A DNA stretch of 64,000 bases from Microcoleus vaginatus PCC 9802 (GTDB lineage Bacteria; Cyanobacteriota; Cyanobacteriia; Cyanobacteriales; Microcoleaceae): the NCBI GenBank assembly GCA_022701275.1, contig CP031740.1, forward strand, positions 1,871,001 through 1,935,000. Reading direction: 5' to 3'. Shown piece after piece: positions 28,331 to 37,784 of this stretch. Below the pieces are notes generated by a model, which saw only the letters and a list, made by a program, of their open reading frames with translations, did not search any database and was not told the DNA's origin. The position numbers and the translations under genes are program-made. Numbering within the stretch: the first letter of the stretch is position 1; every line of letters begins with the position of its first letter.

Positions 28331-30109
28331 TTAACTAGCCTTCTTTTGAGGAGCCAGTATGCGTTCCACGCTCATAGCAGCCACGCTCACTGTCACCACA
28401 GCCATGCCGAGAATTGCCACAGGCTTCAACTTCTCATTGATAATTAGAAACCCGAAGAGTGCGGTCATCGCCGGTCCCAAAGTGCCAATTACTGACGCTA
28501 AGGCTGCCCCCGCGAACCGGATGGCAAAATTATTCAAAAGATAGCTAAACAGCGTCAGCACCCCTAAAACAACGCCTCCCATAATCAAACCAGGCCAAAC
28601 ATTTTGGTCGATGTTAGGAGCAAAATTGTCCGACAGCGGCACCCACAAACTCAGGGCAGAAAATACAAAAATCGCGGCGAAATTAACTAAACTAAAAGGA
28701 ATTGGGTGCAGCTTGCCCGCGGCCATTTGCGTCAGCAATACGTAACCTGCAAAGGTAATCCCAGAAGCCAGTGCCGCCGTGACTCCCACCCCGACATTGC
28801 CACCGCCTGGAGCTTGGGCCGCAAAACTCGGCCACCCAGCTAAAATTAGGCCTGCGGTAATCCCGAATATTGCCAAAAAACCGACTGTGCTGGGGCGAGA
28901 ACCAAACAAGATCCAAGAACCTAGTACGGTGACGATCGGATAAATAAAGAAAATCGTAATCGCAATCCCCGCGGGAATATTTCCGATCGCCAAATAAATC
29001 AAAACCTGAGACAAAAACAGAAAAAATGCGCTTCCTAAAACTTTACTCCACAAAGCTCGATCGCCCGACTCGAACAACCGTCTAATATCTTTCCACACAG
29101 AAGGATACAGAAATGTCGCCAATATCGGCATCAAAGCCATCACCACGATCAGCCGCATCAACAAAATCAACAAAGAATTTCCAAAACCCGGAGTCACCAC
29201 CCCCGGAAATTCAAACAACCCAAAAACCATGCGAGGGTTTTTGCCTTTAATCAGAATTCTTAAACAAACATTAAACAGCGACAATACCACCGCCGAAGAT
29301 AAAGCCAGTACCAAACCTGTCTGTACTTGAGAAGGTGCTTTAGCGGTTGCGGTCGGCGGCACTGAAGAAGGCTGTGGTAGGGGTTCCCGCGGCGCATCCG
29401 CAGGTGTTGGCTGCAGAACTTGCGGGCGGACAGAATTAACAGAATTAGTTGATTCCTCCGAATAGGAATCTTGAGCATCGAAAGGATTGTCAAGATATGC
29501 TTCTTCTTCTTCGAGTTCTTCCCTGATGCGGTTGACGAGATTTTGTAACAGCTCTTCCCCTTGCAGTTCCAGGGTTTTCATGTTGTTGAGCCGCACCGAC
29601 AGCTCGCTTTCATAACTGGTTAAATCTTGTTCCAGCATCTGAAAACTGCGATCGATCCTTTGATCCAGCGCCGCCAACAACTCCGAGGCTCGTTCGTCGT
29701 AGTTGCTCGGCGGCAGGGGTATCGGGAACTCGCCACTGGGAATAGGGCTGCTGAGAGAATTGCCCGAGTTAGCGCTGAGTTCGTTGAACCGCTGCACCAA
29801 CAAATCCTGCAAATTGTGAGCCAAAACTTGAGCCAACTGCTTCAGCCACAATTGCTGCTGCTGAATATATCGCCCAGACAGAGATTCCATTTGCTGAGAC
29901 TGCAATTTGCGATATTGCTCCCGGAGGCCTTCAATATCTTCAATCAGGTGATTTTTTTCAGTTTGCAGCCGAGTAATGTCTTGATTTAACTGGCCTTTGA
30001 CATTTTGATGCAAAGCGTCCAGTTCTTGCATTACTGAGTGGAGGACTTCTTCTGCTGATTGTGCATCCTCTGGCTCGTCCTTTGACGAGTATACGTTCCG
30101 CTGCGCCAT
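28331..30109 (-). CDS. EamA/DMT-type transporter with N-terminal coiled-coil domain
   Basis: 592 residues. Residues 1-215 are hydrophilic and coiled-coil (EEVLHSVMQELDALHQNVKG, TRLQTEKNHLIEDIEGLREQ, NRIREELEEEEAYLD). An acidic, proline-rich linker follows to about 265. Residues about 268-585 contain ten hydrophobic segments in two EamA repeats (VLALSSAVVLSLFNVCLRIL; IPAGIAITIFFIYPIVTVLG; AGAALASVIGTLGPAMTALF, then INEKL). DMT transporters export metabolites; the substrate is unknown. A coiled-coil front end of this size is unusual for DMT proteins and suggests a cytoplasmic scaffold or oligomerisation role. The start ATG at 30109 is the first in frame. Confidence 0.85.
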   Translation of the reverse strand: MAQRNVYSSKDEPEDAQSAEEVLHSVMQELDALHQNVKGQLNQDITRLQTEKNHLIEDIEGLREQYRKLQSQQMESLSGRYIQQQQLWLKQLAQVLAHNLQDLLVQRFNELSANSGNSLSSPIPSGEFPIPLPPSNYDERASELLAALDQRIDRSFQMLEQDLTSYESELSVRLNNMKTLELQGEELLQNLVNRIREELEEEEAYLDNPFDAQDSYSEESTNSVNSVRPQVLQPTPADAPREPLPQPSSVPPTATAKAPSQVQTGLVLALSSAVVLSLFNVCLRILIKGKNPRMVFGLFEFPGVVTPGFGNSLLILLMRLIVVMALMPILATFLYPSVWKDIRRLFESGDRALWSKVLGSAFFLFLSQVLIYLAIGNIPAGIAITIFFIYPIVTVLGSWILFGSRPSTVGFLAIFGITAGLILAGWPSFAAQAPGGGNVGVGVTAALASGITFAGYVLLTQMAAGKLHPIPFSLVNFAAIFVFSALSLWVPLSDNFAPNIDQNVWPGLIMGGVVLGVLTLFSYLLNNFAIRFAGAALASVIGTLGPAMTALFGFLIINEKLKPVAILGMAVVTVSVAAMSVERILAPQKKAS

Positions 30110-30646
30110 TAGCCTATAACCTCTAATTTAAACTGCACGTTCAGTGTTCTTAAGTATTTTGACAAATCAGCTCCCAACTTTTAGTGAGTTGATCTAAAAG
30201 ATTGCGGACACTGTTCAATCAATAGTAGTCGCTAAGCTAGAAATGTGAGAAAATTGCGTGAAGCAAAGCTATCCCGCAGGGAATCCCCCCAAGAACACTT
30301 TGTGCAATTAGAAATCATACTACAGCTTGACCTCTCCACGGATTGCTCCCGGTAATTCTCGCATCTAACTCACCCGATGGCACCCGAATCACAAGCCTAA
30401 GAACCCGTTCCGCGACTAAATTTGATTGGGGGGTCGCAGTCCTAGCCCCTCAACGGATAACTTGATCCTGCAGCCAGAAATCCGGTTTCTTTTGTCCGCC
30501 TTTCTCCCGCACTCCCGCACCCAGGTTTATGATTTTAACAGTTCCGATCTTTTGCTCGCGAAAGTTTTAAGAGGCGATCGCACCCTGAAAAAGCCACCCC
30601 GCGCCATCAAAAAATTAACACATCCCATCCCCGAAGAGCAACAGAT
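30110..30646. other. Divergent intergenic region upstream of NRPS 1
   Basis: Holds a reverse copy of the 33-bp repeat (30256-30288). After it comes a segment, AACACTTTGTGCAATTAGAA + ATCATAC, that recurs near 53330 downstream of NRPS 3. No gene is supported; an open frame from 30426 has no family features and runs into the NRPS start. Confidence 0.55.
30256..30288. repeat. 33-bp dispersed repeat, reverse copy
   Basis: GCGTGAAGCAAAGCTATCCC followed by GCAGGGAATCCCC, the reverse complement of the repeat at 51420, lying upstream of the first NRPS gene. Confidence 0.8.
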
Positions 30647-33600
30647 ATGGCATCCGAAATTTATGACAATTCCTTTACAAGCGATCGACAAAGCCTGAAT
30701 ATTTCTGAGGATGCGGAAGTGTGTGTCTTTCCGGCATCATTTGCCCAGCAGCGCTTGTGGTTTCTCGACCAATTCGCACCAGAAAACCCTTTCTATAATG
30801 TAGTAACCGCACTGCGCTTAACTGGTTCCCTCAACTTAACAGCCTTAGAGCAAAGCTTCAACGAAATAGTGCAGCGGCACGAAACTTTGCGAACCACTTT
30901 TGCAGCGGTATCAGGCCAACCAGTGCAGATAATCTCTTCCGCTTTCAAGACTAATTTAAAACTATTAGACTTGCAAGATTTGCCGCCAGAACAACGCCAC
31001 ACAGAAGCAAAGAAACTCTCCGCAGCAGAATCTCTTCGCCCTTTCAATTTATCCACCGGACCGCTGATGCGAGTCACCCTCCTGCGGCTGACAGAAACCG
31101 AGCATATTCTCTTACTAAATATGCACCACATCGCCTCCGATGATTGGTCGATCGGGGTACTAATTCGAGAACTGGAGGCTATCTATACAGCTTTGATAAA
31201 TCAACAGCCATCTCCCCTACCAGAATTATCACTTCAATATGCCGATTTTTCAGAGTGGCAGCGCGAATGGTTGCAAGGTGAAGTATTAGAAAATCAGCTA
31301 GCTTATTGGCGGCAGCAATTGCACGGGATTTCTGTGTTAAATTTGCCGACAGATCGCCCTGCACCACCTAGGCAAAATTATCGCGGAAAAACTCAATATT
31401 TAGAACTGCCCAAAAAGCTGAAAGACGCACTTTTAGCGCTCTCGCAGCGAGAAGGAGCGACTTTATTTATGACAGTCCTCGCAGCATTTCAAACTTTGCT
31501 TTACCGTTACTCGCAACAAGAAGATATTGTGGTAGGTTCGCCGATCGCCAATCGCAACCAGAGCGAAATAGAAGCATTAATCGGTTTTTTTGTCAATACT
31601 TTAGTGCTGCGAACAGACTGCTCGGGAAACCCCACATTTCGAGATTTTTTGGGCCGGGTGCGGGAAGTAACCCTGGGAGCTTATGCTCACCAAGATTTGC
31701 CTTTTGAGAAGCTCGTCGAGGAATTGCACCCAGAGCGATCGTTGAATCGCCACCCGCTGTTTCAGGTGGTATTCGGGCTGCAAAATGTGCCGCTGGACGA
31801 GCTAGAATTGCCAGGATTAAAGTTGAGCTCTTTTCCTTTGGAGACTCAAACAACGCGCTTTGATTTTGAGCTGTATTTGTGGGAAGCTTCCGATAATTTT
31901 AGGAGCAGATACGGCGAACAGTGGGAAGATTCGGAAGGGCTCAGAGGCTTAGCTGTGTACAATACGGATTTATTTGATGAAGTTACGATCGCCCGAATGC
32001 TGAGGCATTTTAAAACGCTGCTGGAAAGCATTGTGGCTAATCCAGAACAAGGAATTGCTAACTTACCTTTATTGAGCGAGGATGAAGTGAATCAATTATT
32101 CAGAGAATGGAACGATACTCGGACAGATTATCCTCAAAATAAGTGCATTCATCAGTTATTTGAGGAGCGAGCCCTGCAGCATCTGGAGGATGTCGCCCTA
32201 ACTTTCGACAGCCAGCACCTGACTTACAGAGAACTCAACAGTCGCAGCAACCAACTGGCGCGCTACCTACAAAAACTGGGCGTGGGGACCGAGGTTTTAG
32301 TGGGGCTTTGTGCAGAGCGATCGATCAACCTAATTGTCGGAATGTTGGCTATACTGAAAGCGGGAGGAGCTTACCTACCGTTAGATCCGAGCTATCCGCG
32401 CGATCGGCTAAACTTGATGCTGGAAGATGCTCAAGTTAAAGTCTTGCTAATTCAAGATAAATTGATTGAGAATTTTCGAGACTTCTCAAACTCGGTGATT
32501 TACTTCGATCGCGACTGGGAACACATAGCCGAAGAAAGCGCCGAAAATCCCGCTAACACCGCAACAGCAGACAACCTAGCTTACGTTATTTACACATCTG
32601 GCTCAACAGGAAAACCCAAGGGAGTTGCTGTCACCCACAAAGCAGTAAATCGGCTGGTACTCAACACCAACTATATAAAAATAGAACCTACCGATAAAAT
32701 TGCCCAAGCATCCAACGCTTCATTCGATGCAGCCACATTCGAGATTTGGGGAGCCTTGCTTAACGGCGCTCAACTCGTGGGAATTAGCACCAATATTACT
32801 CTTTCGCCTCACGATTTAGCCTTAGAACTGCGCCAAGAAGGCATCACAGTTTTGTTTTTAACAACTGCCTTATTTCAACAAATTGCTAGAGTTTTACCGC
32901 AAGCTTTTGATTCGCTGCGCTGCTTGCTGTTTGGCGGAGAAGCGGTCGATATGAGATGGGTAAAAAAACTTATCCAACAAAATCAAACCACTAAATTAAT
33001 TCACGTTTACGGGCCTACAGAAAATACCACATTTTCGGCTTATTATTGCGTGCAAGACGTACCAGAAACCGCAACATCTATCCCCATCGGCCGCCCGATC
33101 GCCAACACGCAAATTTATCTCCTCGATGCGGATTTGCAGCCGGTGGCGATCGGTGTTATAGGTCAATTGTACCTCGGCGGTGACGGACTGGCGAAAGGCT
33201 ACCTCAACCAACCAGATTTAACTGCAGCAGCATTCATTCCCAATCCTTTTAGCAATAAATCTGGTTCTACCCTTTATAAAACAGGTGATTTAGGTCGCTA
33301 TTGGGTTGACGGCAACATCGAGTTTTTAGGTCGCATTGACGACCAAGTAAAAATTCGCGGCTACCGCATCGAATTGGGAGAAATTGAAGCCGCTTTGTGC
33401 CAGCATCCACAAGTGCGCGAAGCAGTAGTAATTGTGAGGGAAGACATCCCAGACGATAAACATTTGGTAGCTTATGTTATTCCTGACGGCATTAAGGAAA
33501 AATCGGAAACTCAAAATCTCAAGTCAAGTGACTTGCGCCAATTTTTGAAAGAAAAGTTACCAGGATATATGGTTCCTGCAACTTATGCAGTGTTGGAGAA

Positions 33601-33982
33601 TATGCCACTGACGCCTAATGGCAAAGTAGACCGCCGCGCCTTGCCTGATATAGATACAGACAGCGAGGATCTAACAGAAAATTATGTAGCGCCTCGGACT
33701 GATCTCGAAAATGCGATCGGGAAAATTTGGGCTAAAGTTTTGGGAAAACAGCAGGTTAGTATCTACGATAATTTCTTTGAGCTAGGTGGGCATTCCCTGC
33801 TAGCAACTCAGTTGATTTCTCGCATCCGAGACGCTTTGCAAGTCGAGTTATCGGTCAGCAATTTGTTTGAGGCTCCGACTGTGGCGAGTCTGGCAAAATA
33901 CATTGAAACAATGCGCTGGGCGGCGAAAGGTTTGGATACTGCCAGAACACACGAAAATGAGCGAGAAGATGTGGAATTTTAA
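30647..33982 (+). CDS. Non-ribosomal peptide synthetase 1 (C-A-T)
   Basis: 1111 residues, one module. Condensation domain at about 25-450; its motif reads MHHIASDDWSIG (about 159) where HHxxxDG is usual, so the catalytic second His and Asp are kept but Gly is Asp. Adenylation domain at about 480-985: YTSGSTGKPKGVAVTH at about 648, SFDAATFEIWG, VYGPTENTTF, KTGDLGRY, KIRGYRIELGEIE. Thiolation domain with FELGGHSLLATQL (Ser about 1051). My reading of the specificity pocket is D-A-F-F-L-G-V-T-F-K, suggesting an aliphatic residue (Val/Ile-like), low certainty. There is no TE. The acidic C-terminal tail (ENEREDVEF) resembles a short docking motif for the TubC-type domain of NRPS 2. A hairpin terminator follows at once. 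Confidence 0.95.
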   Translation: MASEIYDNSFTSDRQSLNISEDAEVCVFPASFAQQRLWFLDQFAPENPFYNVVTALRLTGSLNLTALEQSFNEIVQRHETLRTTFAAVSGQPVQIISSAFKTNLKLLDLQDLPPEQRHTEAKKLSAAESLRPFNLSTGPLMRVTLLRLTETEHILLLNMHHIASDDWSIGVLIRELEAIYTALINQQPSPLPELSLQYADFSEWQREWLQGEVLENQLAYWRQQLHGISVLNLPTDRPAPPRQNYRGKTQYLELPKKLKDALLALSQREGATLFMTVLAAFQTLLYRYSQQEDIVVGSPIANRNQSEIEALIGFFVNTLVLRTDCSGNPTFRDFLGRVREVTLGAYAHQDLPFEKLVEELHPERSLNRHPLFQVVFGLQNVPLDELELPGLKLSSFPLETQTTRFDFELYLWEASDNFRSRYGEQWEDSEGLRGLAVYNTDLFDEVTIARMLRHFKTLLESIVANPEQGIANLPLLSEDEVNQLFREWNDTRTDYPQNKCIHQLFEERALQHLEDVALTFDSQHLTYRELNSRSNQLARYLQKLGVGTEVLVGLCAERSINLIVGMLAILKAGGAYLPLDPSYPRDRLNLMLEDAQVKVLLIQDKLIENFRDFSNSVIYFDRDWEHIAEESAENPANTATADNLAYVIYTSGSTGKPKGVAVTHKAVNRLVLNTNYIKIEPTDKIAQASNASFDAATFEIWGALLNGAQLVGISTNITLSPHDLALELRQEGITVLFLTTALFQQIARVLPQAFDSLRCLLFGGEAVDMRWVKKLIQQNQTTKLIHVYGPTENTTFSAYYCVQDVPETATSIPIGRPIANTQIYLLDADLQPVAIGVIGQLYLGGDGLAKGYLNQPDLTAAAFIPNPFSNKSGSTLYKTGDLGRYWVDGNIEFLGRIDDQVKIRGYRIELGEIEAALCQHPQVREAVVIVREDIPDDKHLVAYVIPDGIKEKSETQNLKSSDLRQFLKEKLPGYMVPATYAVLENMPLTPNGKVDRRALPDIDTDSEDLTENYVAPRTDLENAIGKIWAKVLGKQQVSIYDNFFELGGHSLLATQLISRIRDALQVELSVSNLFEAPTVASLAKYIETMRWAAKGLDTARTHENEREDVEF

Positions 33983-34034
33983 GCCCACATTCCGCACCCC
34001 CAACTGGCACACACGCAGTTGGGGTGCCTTTTGA
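33979..34034 (+). terminator. Hairpin repeat / terminator after NRPS 1 (left 51-bp copy)
   Basis: Starts at the stop codon. Strong stem GCACCCCCAACTG / CAGTTGGGGTGC, loop GCACACACG, followed by CTTTTG. The whole 51-bp unit recurs in opposite orientation at 40981-41031, so it is both a terminator-like hairpin and a repeat. The remaining gap to gvpN (34035-34345) shows nothing recognisable. Confidence 0.75.
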
Positions 34035-34345
34035 GAGTCTCCAGCCTAAGATAAGAGTCAGTAAAAATACCCTGAATGCTGTGTCAGGAGCACATCAAGC
34101 AGTTGGAGAACTCTCAAAATTTACCTCACGGGCATGAGTCATATATTCTTAATCTATAACAATTCAAAACTACCGTCATAACTAACTATTAATTTCCAGC
34201 ATCTATCATCAGCAACGCGATCGTTATACATCATTGCTGAATCAAATAGTGATTGAGTTAGAGTTGGCTTTACTCATTAAATAAGTGATTTGATTCACAG
34301 TAATAAATAATAAGACCTACAGGATGCGGTCAAGGCGGCTAAGGA

Positions 34346-35269
34346 TCATTGGTTTACCTTCCGTCTAGCAGAACGTTTTTTTGCTGAACCAACTTCCTGA
34401 AACAGTTCCCCAAAAATCGAGCTTGTTTCACTCTGGGACAGTTTGGAACGTGACAGCAGGACATCTGCACAGATATCTTGAAAGTCAGTGCTGGTGGGTA
34501 CAACAGGAACATTATTGCTGTGACAGACTTGAGCAACGATCAGGCACGCCCGCAAACCGGAGAAGTTTCCATTTTGCTGTGTGCGCTCCCGAAACTTCTT
34601 AACAAGAGACACAATCACTGAGGCATCTGCTCGTATCAATCCTGATTTTTGGACAACAATCTCTTCCTGAGTCAGTTCGTCTGGCTCAGGAATATCGATC
34701 GTTATCAAGCGATCCATCAGTGCCTCCTGAGTTGCATGAACTCCGCAGTACTCCTGTGGATTCGAGGTAAAGATGATTCGGAACTGGGGATGGACGCGAA
34801 TATATTCCTGTTGCTGAACAGGAGTTGGTAGCACCAGTAGCTTTTCCTCCAATACGGAGAGCACCACATTATTAACTTCAGGACGGGAACGATTGAACTC
34901 ATCGTAGACCAGGGTGAAGCCCTCACGGCAGGCAGTGGTCAGGGGACCATCGATCCAAATCGGGCGGAATTCTTCTTCCAGCTTGACAACAGTGCGAATA
35001 TAATTATCAACAACTTTCTTGCTGTTATGGCCTTGTTGGTTACCAATCAGATCGGAGGACTTGTACTCATCATCTCCAAACGTCAGCAAAATCGGACGCT
35101 GCAAAAGATTAGCCAAATGTATTGCTAATGTTGTTTTGCCGGTTCCAACCGGACCGCGCAGGTGGACAGAAAAGCCAGCGTGAAGATAGCGCAGCGCACG
35201 CTGAATCAGACAATTGATTGCTGGTGTATTGACAAAATTATAGGAGTTGGCTTGCACAACTGTAGTCAC
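34346..35269 (-). CDS. gvpN: Gas vesicle protein GvpN, MoxR-type AAA+ ATPase
   Basis: 307 residues. Walker [21 protein letters not shown] at about 36-55, Walker [19 protein letters not shown] at about 118-135, sensor [12 protein letters not shown]. This matches GvpN, the AAA+ protein needed for gas vesicle enlargement. The C-terminal basic tail ([13 protein letters not shown]) is an addition. It lies 11 bp after the gvpA gene on the same strand, in the usual gvpA-gvpN order but without a gvpC between them. Confidence 0.95.
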   Translation of the reverse strand: MTTVVQANSYNFVNTPAINCLIQRALRYLHAGFSVHLRGPVGTGKTTLAIHLANLLQRPILLTFGDDEYKSSDLIGNQQGHNSKKVVDNYIRTVVKLEEEFRPIWIDGPLTTACREGFTLVYDEFNRSRPEVNNVVLSVLEEKLLVLPTPVQQQEYIRVHPQFRIIFTSNPQEYCGVHATQEALMDRLITIDIPEPDELTQEEIVVQKSGLIRADASVIVSLVKKFRERTQQNGNFSGLRACLIVAQVCHSNNVPVVPTSTDFQDICADVLLSRSKLSQSETSSIFGELFQEVGSAKKRSARRKVNQ

Positions 35270-35280
35270 TACTCAATCCC

Positions 35281-35745
35281 TCACACGACATCTGTTGGGT
35301 TAGCAGTGGAAGGTGGCGCAGTTGCAACACTTGTTGCATAACTGCCAGTGGAAGAAATGGGCGTCCTTGGTACATAATCTTGTACACCAGCTACACCAGC
35401 TACACCAGCTACACCAGATGCGCCAGGTACAGCCCCTACGCCAGGTACAGCACCTACGCCAGGTACAGCACCTACGCCAGGTAGACCCGATAAACCAGAT
35501 GTACTAGGTAAACCAGGTACAGAACCACGTACACGAGGTACAGCCGCTTGACCGGTTAAGCCAACAGCTTGTGCATACCTCAAATAAGTGTCTACTGATG
35601 CCAGCACAATCCTTGCTTCCACTACTAACAGTTCAATTCCCACAAGGGACACCCGTACCCACACATCGATGACGACACCCTTATCGAGGATGCGATCGAT
35701 GACTTCAGCCAGACTAGAAGATGAGTTTACTGTTTCAACTGCCAT
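35281..35745 (-). CDS. gvpA: Gas vesicle structural protein GvpA with elastin-like C-terminal tail
   Basis: 154 residues, about twice the usual 71. Residues 1-69 are near-canonical Gvp[61 protein letters not shown]. This is the amphipathic shell-forming rib unit. Residues 70-154 form a tail absent from ordinary Gvp[21 protein letters not shown] at about 87-106, then [11 protein letters not shown], then a Ser/Thr/Pro-rich end. The VPGVG spacing is that of elastin-like repeats. GvpJ-type paralogues also have tails, but this core ([13 protein letters not shown], [14 protein letters not shown]) is GvpA, and it stands in the gvpA position before gvpN. A standard GvpA may exist elsewhere in the genome. 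Confidence 0.88.
   Translation of the reverse strand: MAVETVNSSSSLAEVIDRILDKGVVIDVWVRVSLVGIELLVVEARIVLASVDTYLRYAQAVGLTGQAAVPRVRGSVPGLPSTSGLSGLPGVGAVPGVGAVPGVGAVPGASGVAGVAGVAGVQDYVPRTPISSTGSYATSVATAPPSTANPTDVV
35382..35485. repeat. Coding tandem repeats in the gvpA tail
   Basis: Four 9-bp units ACACCAGCT (encoding Gly-Val-Ala on the reverse strand) are followed by about three 18-bp units (CCTACGCCAGGTACAGCA, Gly-Val-Gly-Ala-Val-Pro). The near-identity of the units implies recent slippage expansion. Confidence 0.85.
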
Positions 35746-36093
35746 GATTACTTCTTTTGATAGATGTGAAATTTTGCAAAAAATTACTAACGAACGATTT
35801 TATGAGTAACCCTTGTTTTTGATTTTTCACCCCCATTTAATAAGAATTTCTCCCACATTTTAGAGTCTATCTGACATTGATTCCACATCGGATACTTTTT
35901 ATTTTTACATAGATTTGTTGCTTTTGATGAATATATGTAAAGTAATGTTTAAATATATTAGCACAGAAAATACGAGATTCGATTGATGGTATTTTTAGAA
36001 ATAAATTCAGATAAATTTAGAGGATTCAAAAAAAGAAAAATTTTACATTCTCCTCTAAGATGGGAAAGTGTCAAATACTAAAGAGTTGAAACA
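35746..36093. promoter_or_regulatory. Divergent gvp promoter region
   Basis: 348 bp, very AT-rich, between the starts of gvpA (reverse) and gvpJ (forward). It must carry both promoters. T/A tracts are plentiful but I cannot assign -10/-35 boxes or operators reliably. No gene is visible inside. Confidence 0.6.
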
Positions 36094-36528
36094 ATGATGA
36101 CTTCTACGCCGCTCCTGCCGAAAAGTTCTCAATCCAACGCTAGTGGAATGATTGCAACACCTGCCCAAGGCTCAAGTTTAGCGGATGTTCTCGAACGAGT
36201 TTTGGATAAGGGAATTGTGATTGCAGGCGATATCTCTGTTTCCGTCGCCTCCACCGAACTCCTGCATATCAGAATTCGTTTGTTGATTTCCTCGGTTGAT
36301 AAAGCGCGGGAGATGGGAATAAATTGGTGGGAAAATGACCCCTATCTCAGCAGCAAGCCTCAGGCTTTAATTGAAGAAAATCGGCAACTTCAGGAACGGT
36401 TAGAAAGTTTAGAAGCAGAAATGCGATCGCTCAAAGCTCTAGCTAGCAGTGAACTAACGAATCCTGATTCTATGCCAACAAAGCCTCTGTCTACTGAAAA
36501 GGGCACTAACCCTCCAGATGAGATATAA
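36094..36528 (+). CDS. gvpJ: Gas vesicle protein GvpJ
   Basis: 144 residues. The central GvpA-family domain (SSLADVLERVLDKGIVIAGD, ISVSVASTELLHIRIRLLIS) is followed by a coiled-coil tail (EENRQLQERLESLEAEMRSL) typical of GvpJ rather than GvpA. It is a minor component thought to help nucleate the vesicle. First gene of the forward gvp operon; gvpK follows after 12 bp. Confidence 0.9.
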   Translation: MMTSTPLLPKSSQSNASGMIATPAQGSSLADVLERVLDKGIVIAGDISVSVASTELLHIRIRLLISSVDKAREMGINWWENDPYLSSKPQALIEENRQLQERLESLEAEMRSLKALASSELTNPDSMPTKPLSTEKGTNPPDEI

Positions 36529-36540
36529 AAAGGTGGCATT

Positions 36541-37011
36541 ATGACATTAGTTGGCACACCCTCTGAAAATTCTGAGATAGCAAGTACCCCTAACCAATTG
36601 AACAGTAAAGCGGGGTTGGCTTCTTTACTGTTAACAGTAATAGAATTGCTTCGTCAGCTTATGGAAGCGCAAGTCATTCGCCGCATGGAACAACAAGTTC
36701 TCAGCGAAACAGAGTTAGATAAAGCAGCAGAAAGTCTGCAAAAGCTGGAAGAACAAGTGTTGCAGTTATGCAAGATTTTTGAAATCGAGCCAGCAGATTT
36801 GAATGTAAATCTGGGAGAATTCGGCACCCTTTTACCACAACCTGGAACTTATTATCCAGGAGAAACTAGCAACAGTCCTTCTATCTTGGAACTGCTAGAC
36901 AGACTTTTAAATATTGGAATTGTGGTGCATGGCGATGTTGATTTGGGCTTGGGGAATCTGGATTTGATTCACGCAAAACTGCGGCTGATTCTGACATCAA
37001 AACCGATATAA
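36541..37011 (+). CDS. gvpK: Gas vesicle protein GvpK with GvpA-family C-terminal segment
   Basis: 156 residues. Residues about 22-105 are the GvpK domain (KAGLASLLLTVIELLRQLME, AAESLQKLEEQVLQLC, DLNVNLGEFGTLLP). Residues about 112-156 (SILELLDRLLNIGIVVHGDV, DLGLGNLDLIHAKLRLILTS) read like a GvpA/GvpJ amphipathic unit. I believe cyanobacterial GvpK proteins share this extension, so it is probably not unique here. Start ATG at 36541 with an AAAGGTGG ribosome-binding site. Confidence 0.92.
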   Translation: MTLVGTPSENSEIASTPNQLNSKAGLASLLLTVIELLRQLMEAQVIRRMEQQVLSETELDKAAESLQKLEEQVLQLCKIFEIEPADLNVNLGEFGTLLPQPGTYYPGETSNSPSILELLDRLLNIGIVVHGDVDLGLGNLDLIHAKLRLILTSKPI

Positions 37012-37035
37012 AGGTTCTTTCGTTTAAAAAGAATT

Positions 37036-37770
37036 ATGAGTTTAGGTTTTTATCTTTACGGAATTTTACCCGCGCCCTTTTCGGAAAAAGTGGTTCTCGA
37101 AGGATTAGATCGACAACCAGTTCACAGCTACAGCGTTGACGGGTTCAACTTTTTATACTCAGAAGCAAAAAACAAAAAATATCTCACTTCCCGACGCAAT
37201 TTATTGTGTCATGAAAAAGTTTTGGAACTCGCCATGAGTGAGGGGTTCCGCACTCTACTACCTCTTCGCTTTGGATTGGTAGTGAAAACCTGGGAAACGG
37301 TCACTGACCAATTGACTCGTCCCCATAAGGAAAAACTGGAAGAGTTATTTCAACAATTAGAAGGACGCAGAGAAGTTAGCGTTAAGGTATTTTGGAATAG
37401 CCAGTCGGAGATTCAGGGATTACTAGAGTCAAATGTCAGCTTGAAAAAAAAGCGCGATGCGCTGGAGGGTAAAGCTTTAAATCAGTCGGAAATCATTGAA
37501 ATTGGCAAGTTGATTGAAAATGGTTTGCAACTTCGCAAGCAAGCAGTCATTAATGTTTTCCGCTCTGAATTAAACGCTTTGGTAGAAGAATTTGTGGAAA
37601 GCGATACAATGACGGAAGAGATGATTTACAATGCGGCTTATTTGATTCCCTGGGACAGTGAATCTAACTTTAGCCAAAAAGTAGAAGCAATCGACCAGAA
37701 ATTTGGCGATCGCCTACGAATTCGCTATAATAATTTTACGGCTCCTTATACATTTGCCCAGCTTTATTAA
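37036..37770 (+). CDS. gvpF: Gas vesicle protein GvpF/GvpL family, first copy
   Basis: 244 residues. The family pattern is clear: short N-terminal strand (LGFYLYGILP), CHEKVLELAMSEGFRTLLPL + RFGLVVKTW, a helical hairpin middle (GLQLRKQAVINVFRSELNAL), and the C-terminal RIRYNNFTAPYTFAQL. GvpF/L proteins are accessory factors at the gas-facing surface or in assembly complexes. It lies between gvpK (24 bp upstream) and gvpG (14 bp downstream). F versus L cannot be told apart from the sequence alone. Confidence 0.9.
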   Translation: MSLGFYLYGILPAPFSEKVVLEGLDRQPVHSYSVDGFNFLYSEAKNKKYLTSRRNLLCHEKVLELAMSEGFRTLLPLRFGLVVKTWETVTDQLTRPHKEKLEELFQQLEGRREVSVKVFWNSQSEIQGLLESNVSLKKKRDALEGKALNQSEIIEIGKLIENGLQLRKQAVINVFRSELNALVEEFVESDTMTEEMIYNAAYLIPWDSESNFSQKVEAIDQKFGDRLRIRYNNFTAPYTFAQLY

Positions 37771-37784
37771 GGAAAACTAATATT

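Noticed and set aside
30426..30698. 90-codon frame upstream of NRPS 1
   Set aside because: Overlaps the NRPS 1 start in another phase and lacks any family signature.
35281..35745. GvpJ or GvpC identity for the long GvpA-like protein
   Set aside because: Its first 69 residues follow GvpA, not GvpJ, and there are no 33-residue GvpC repeats.
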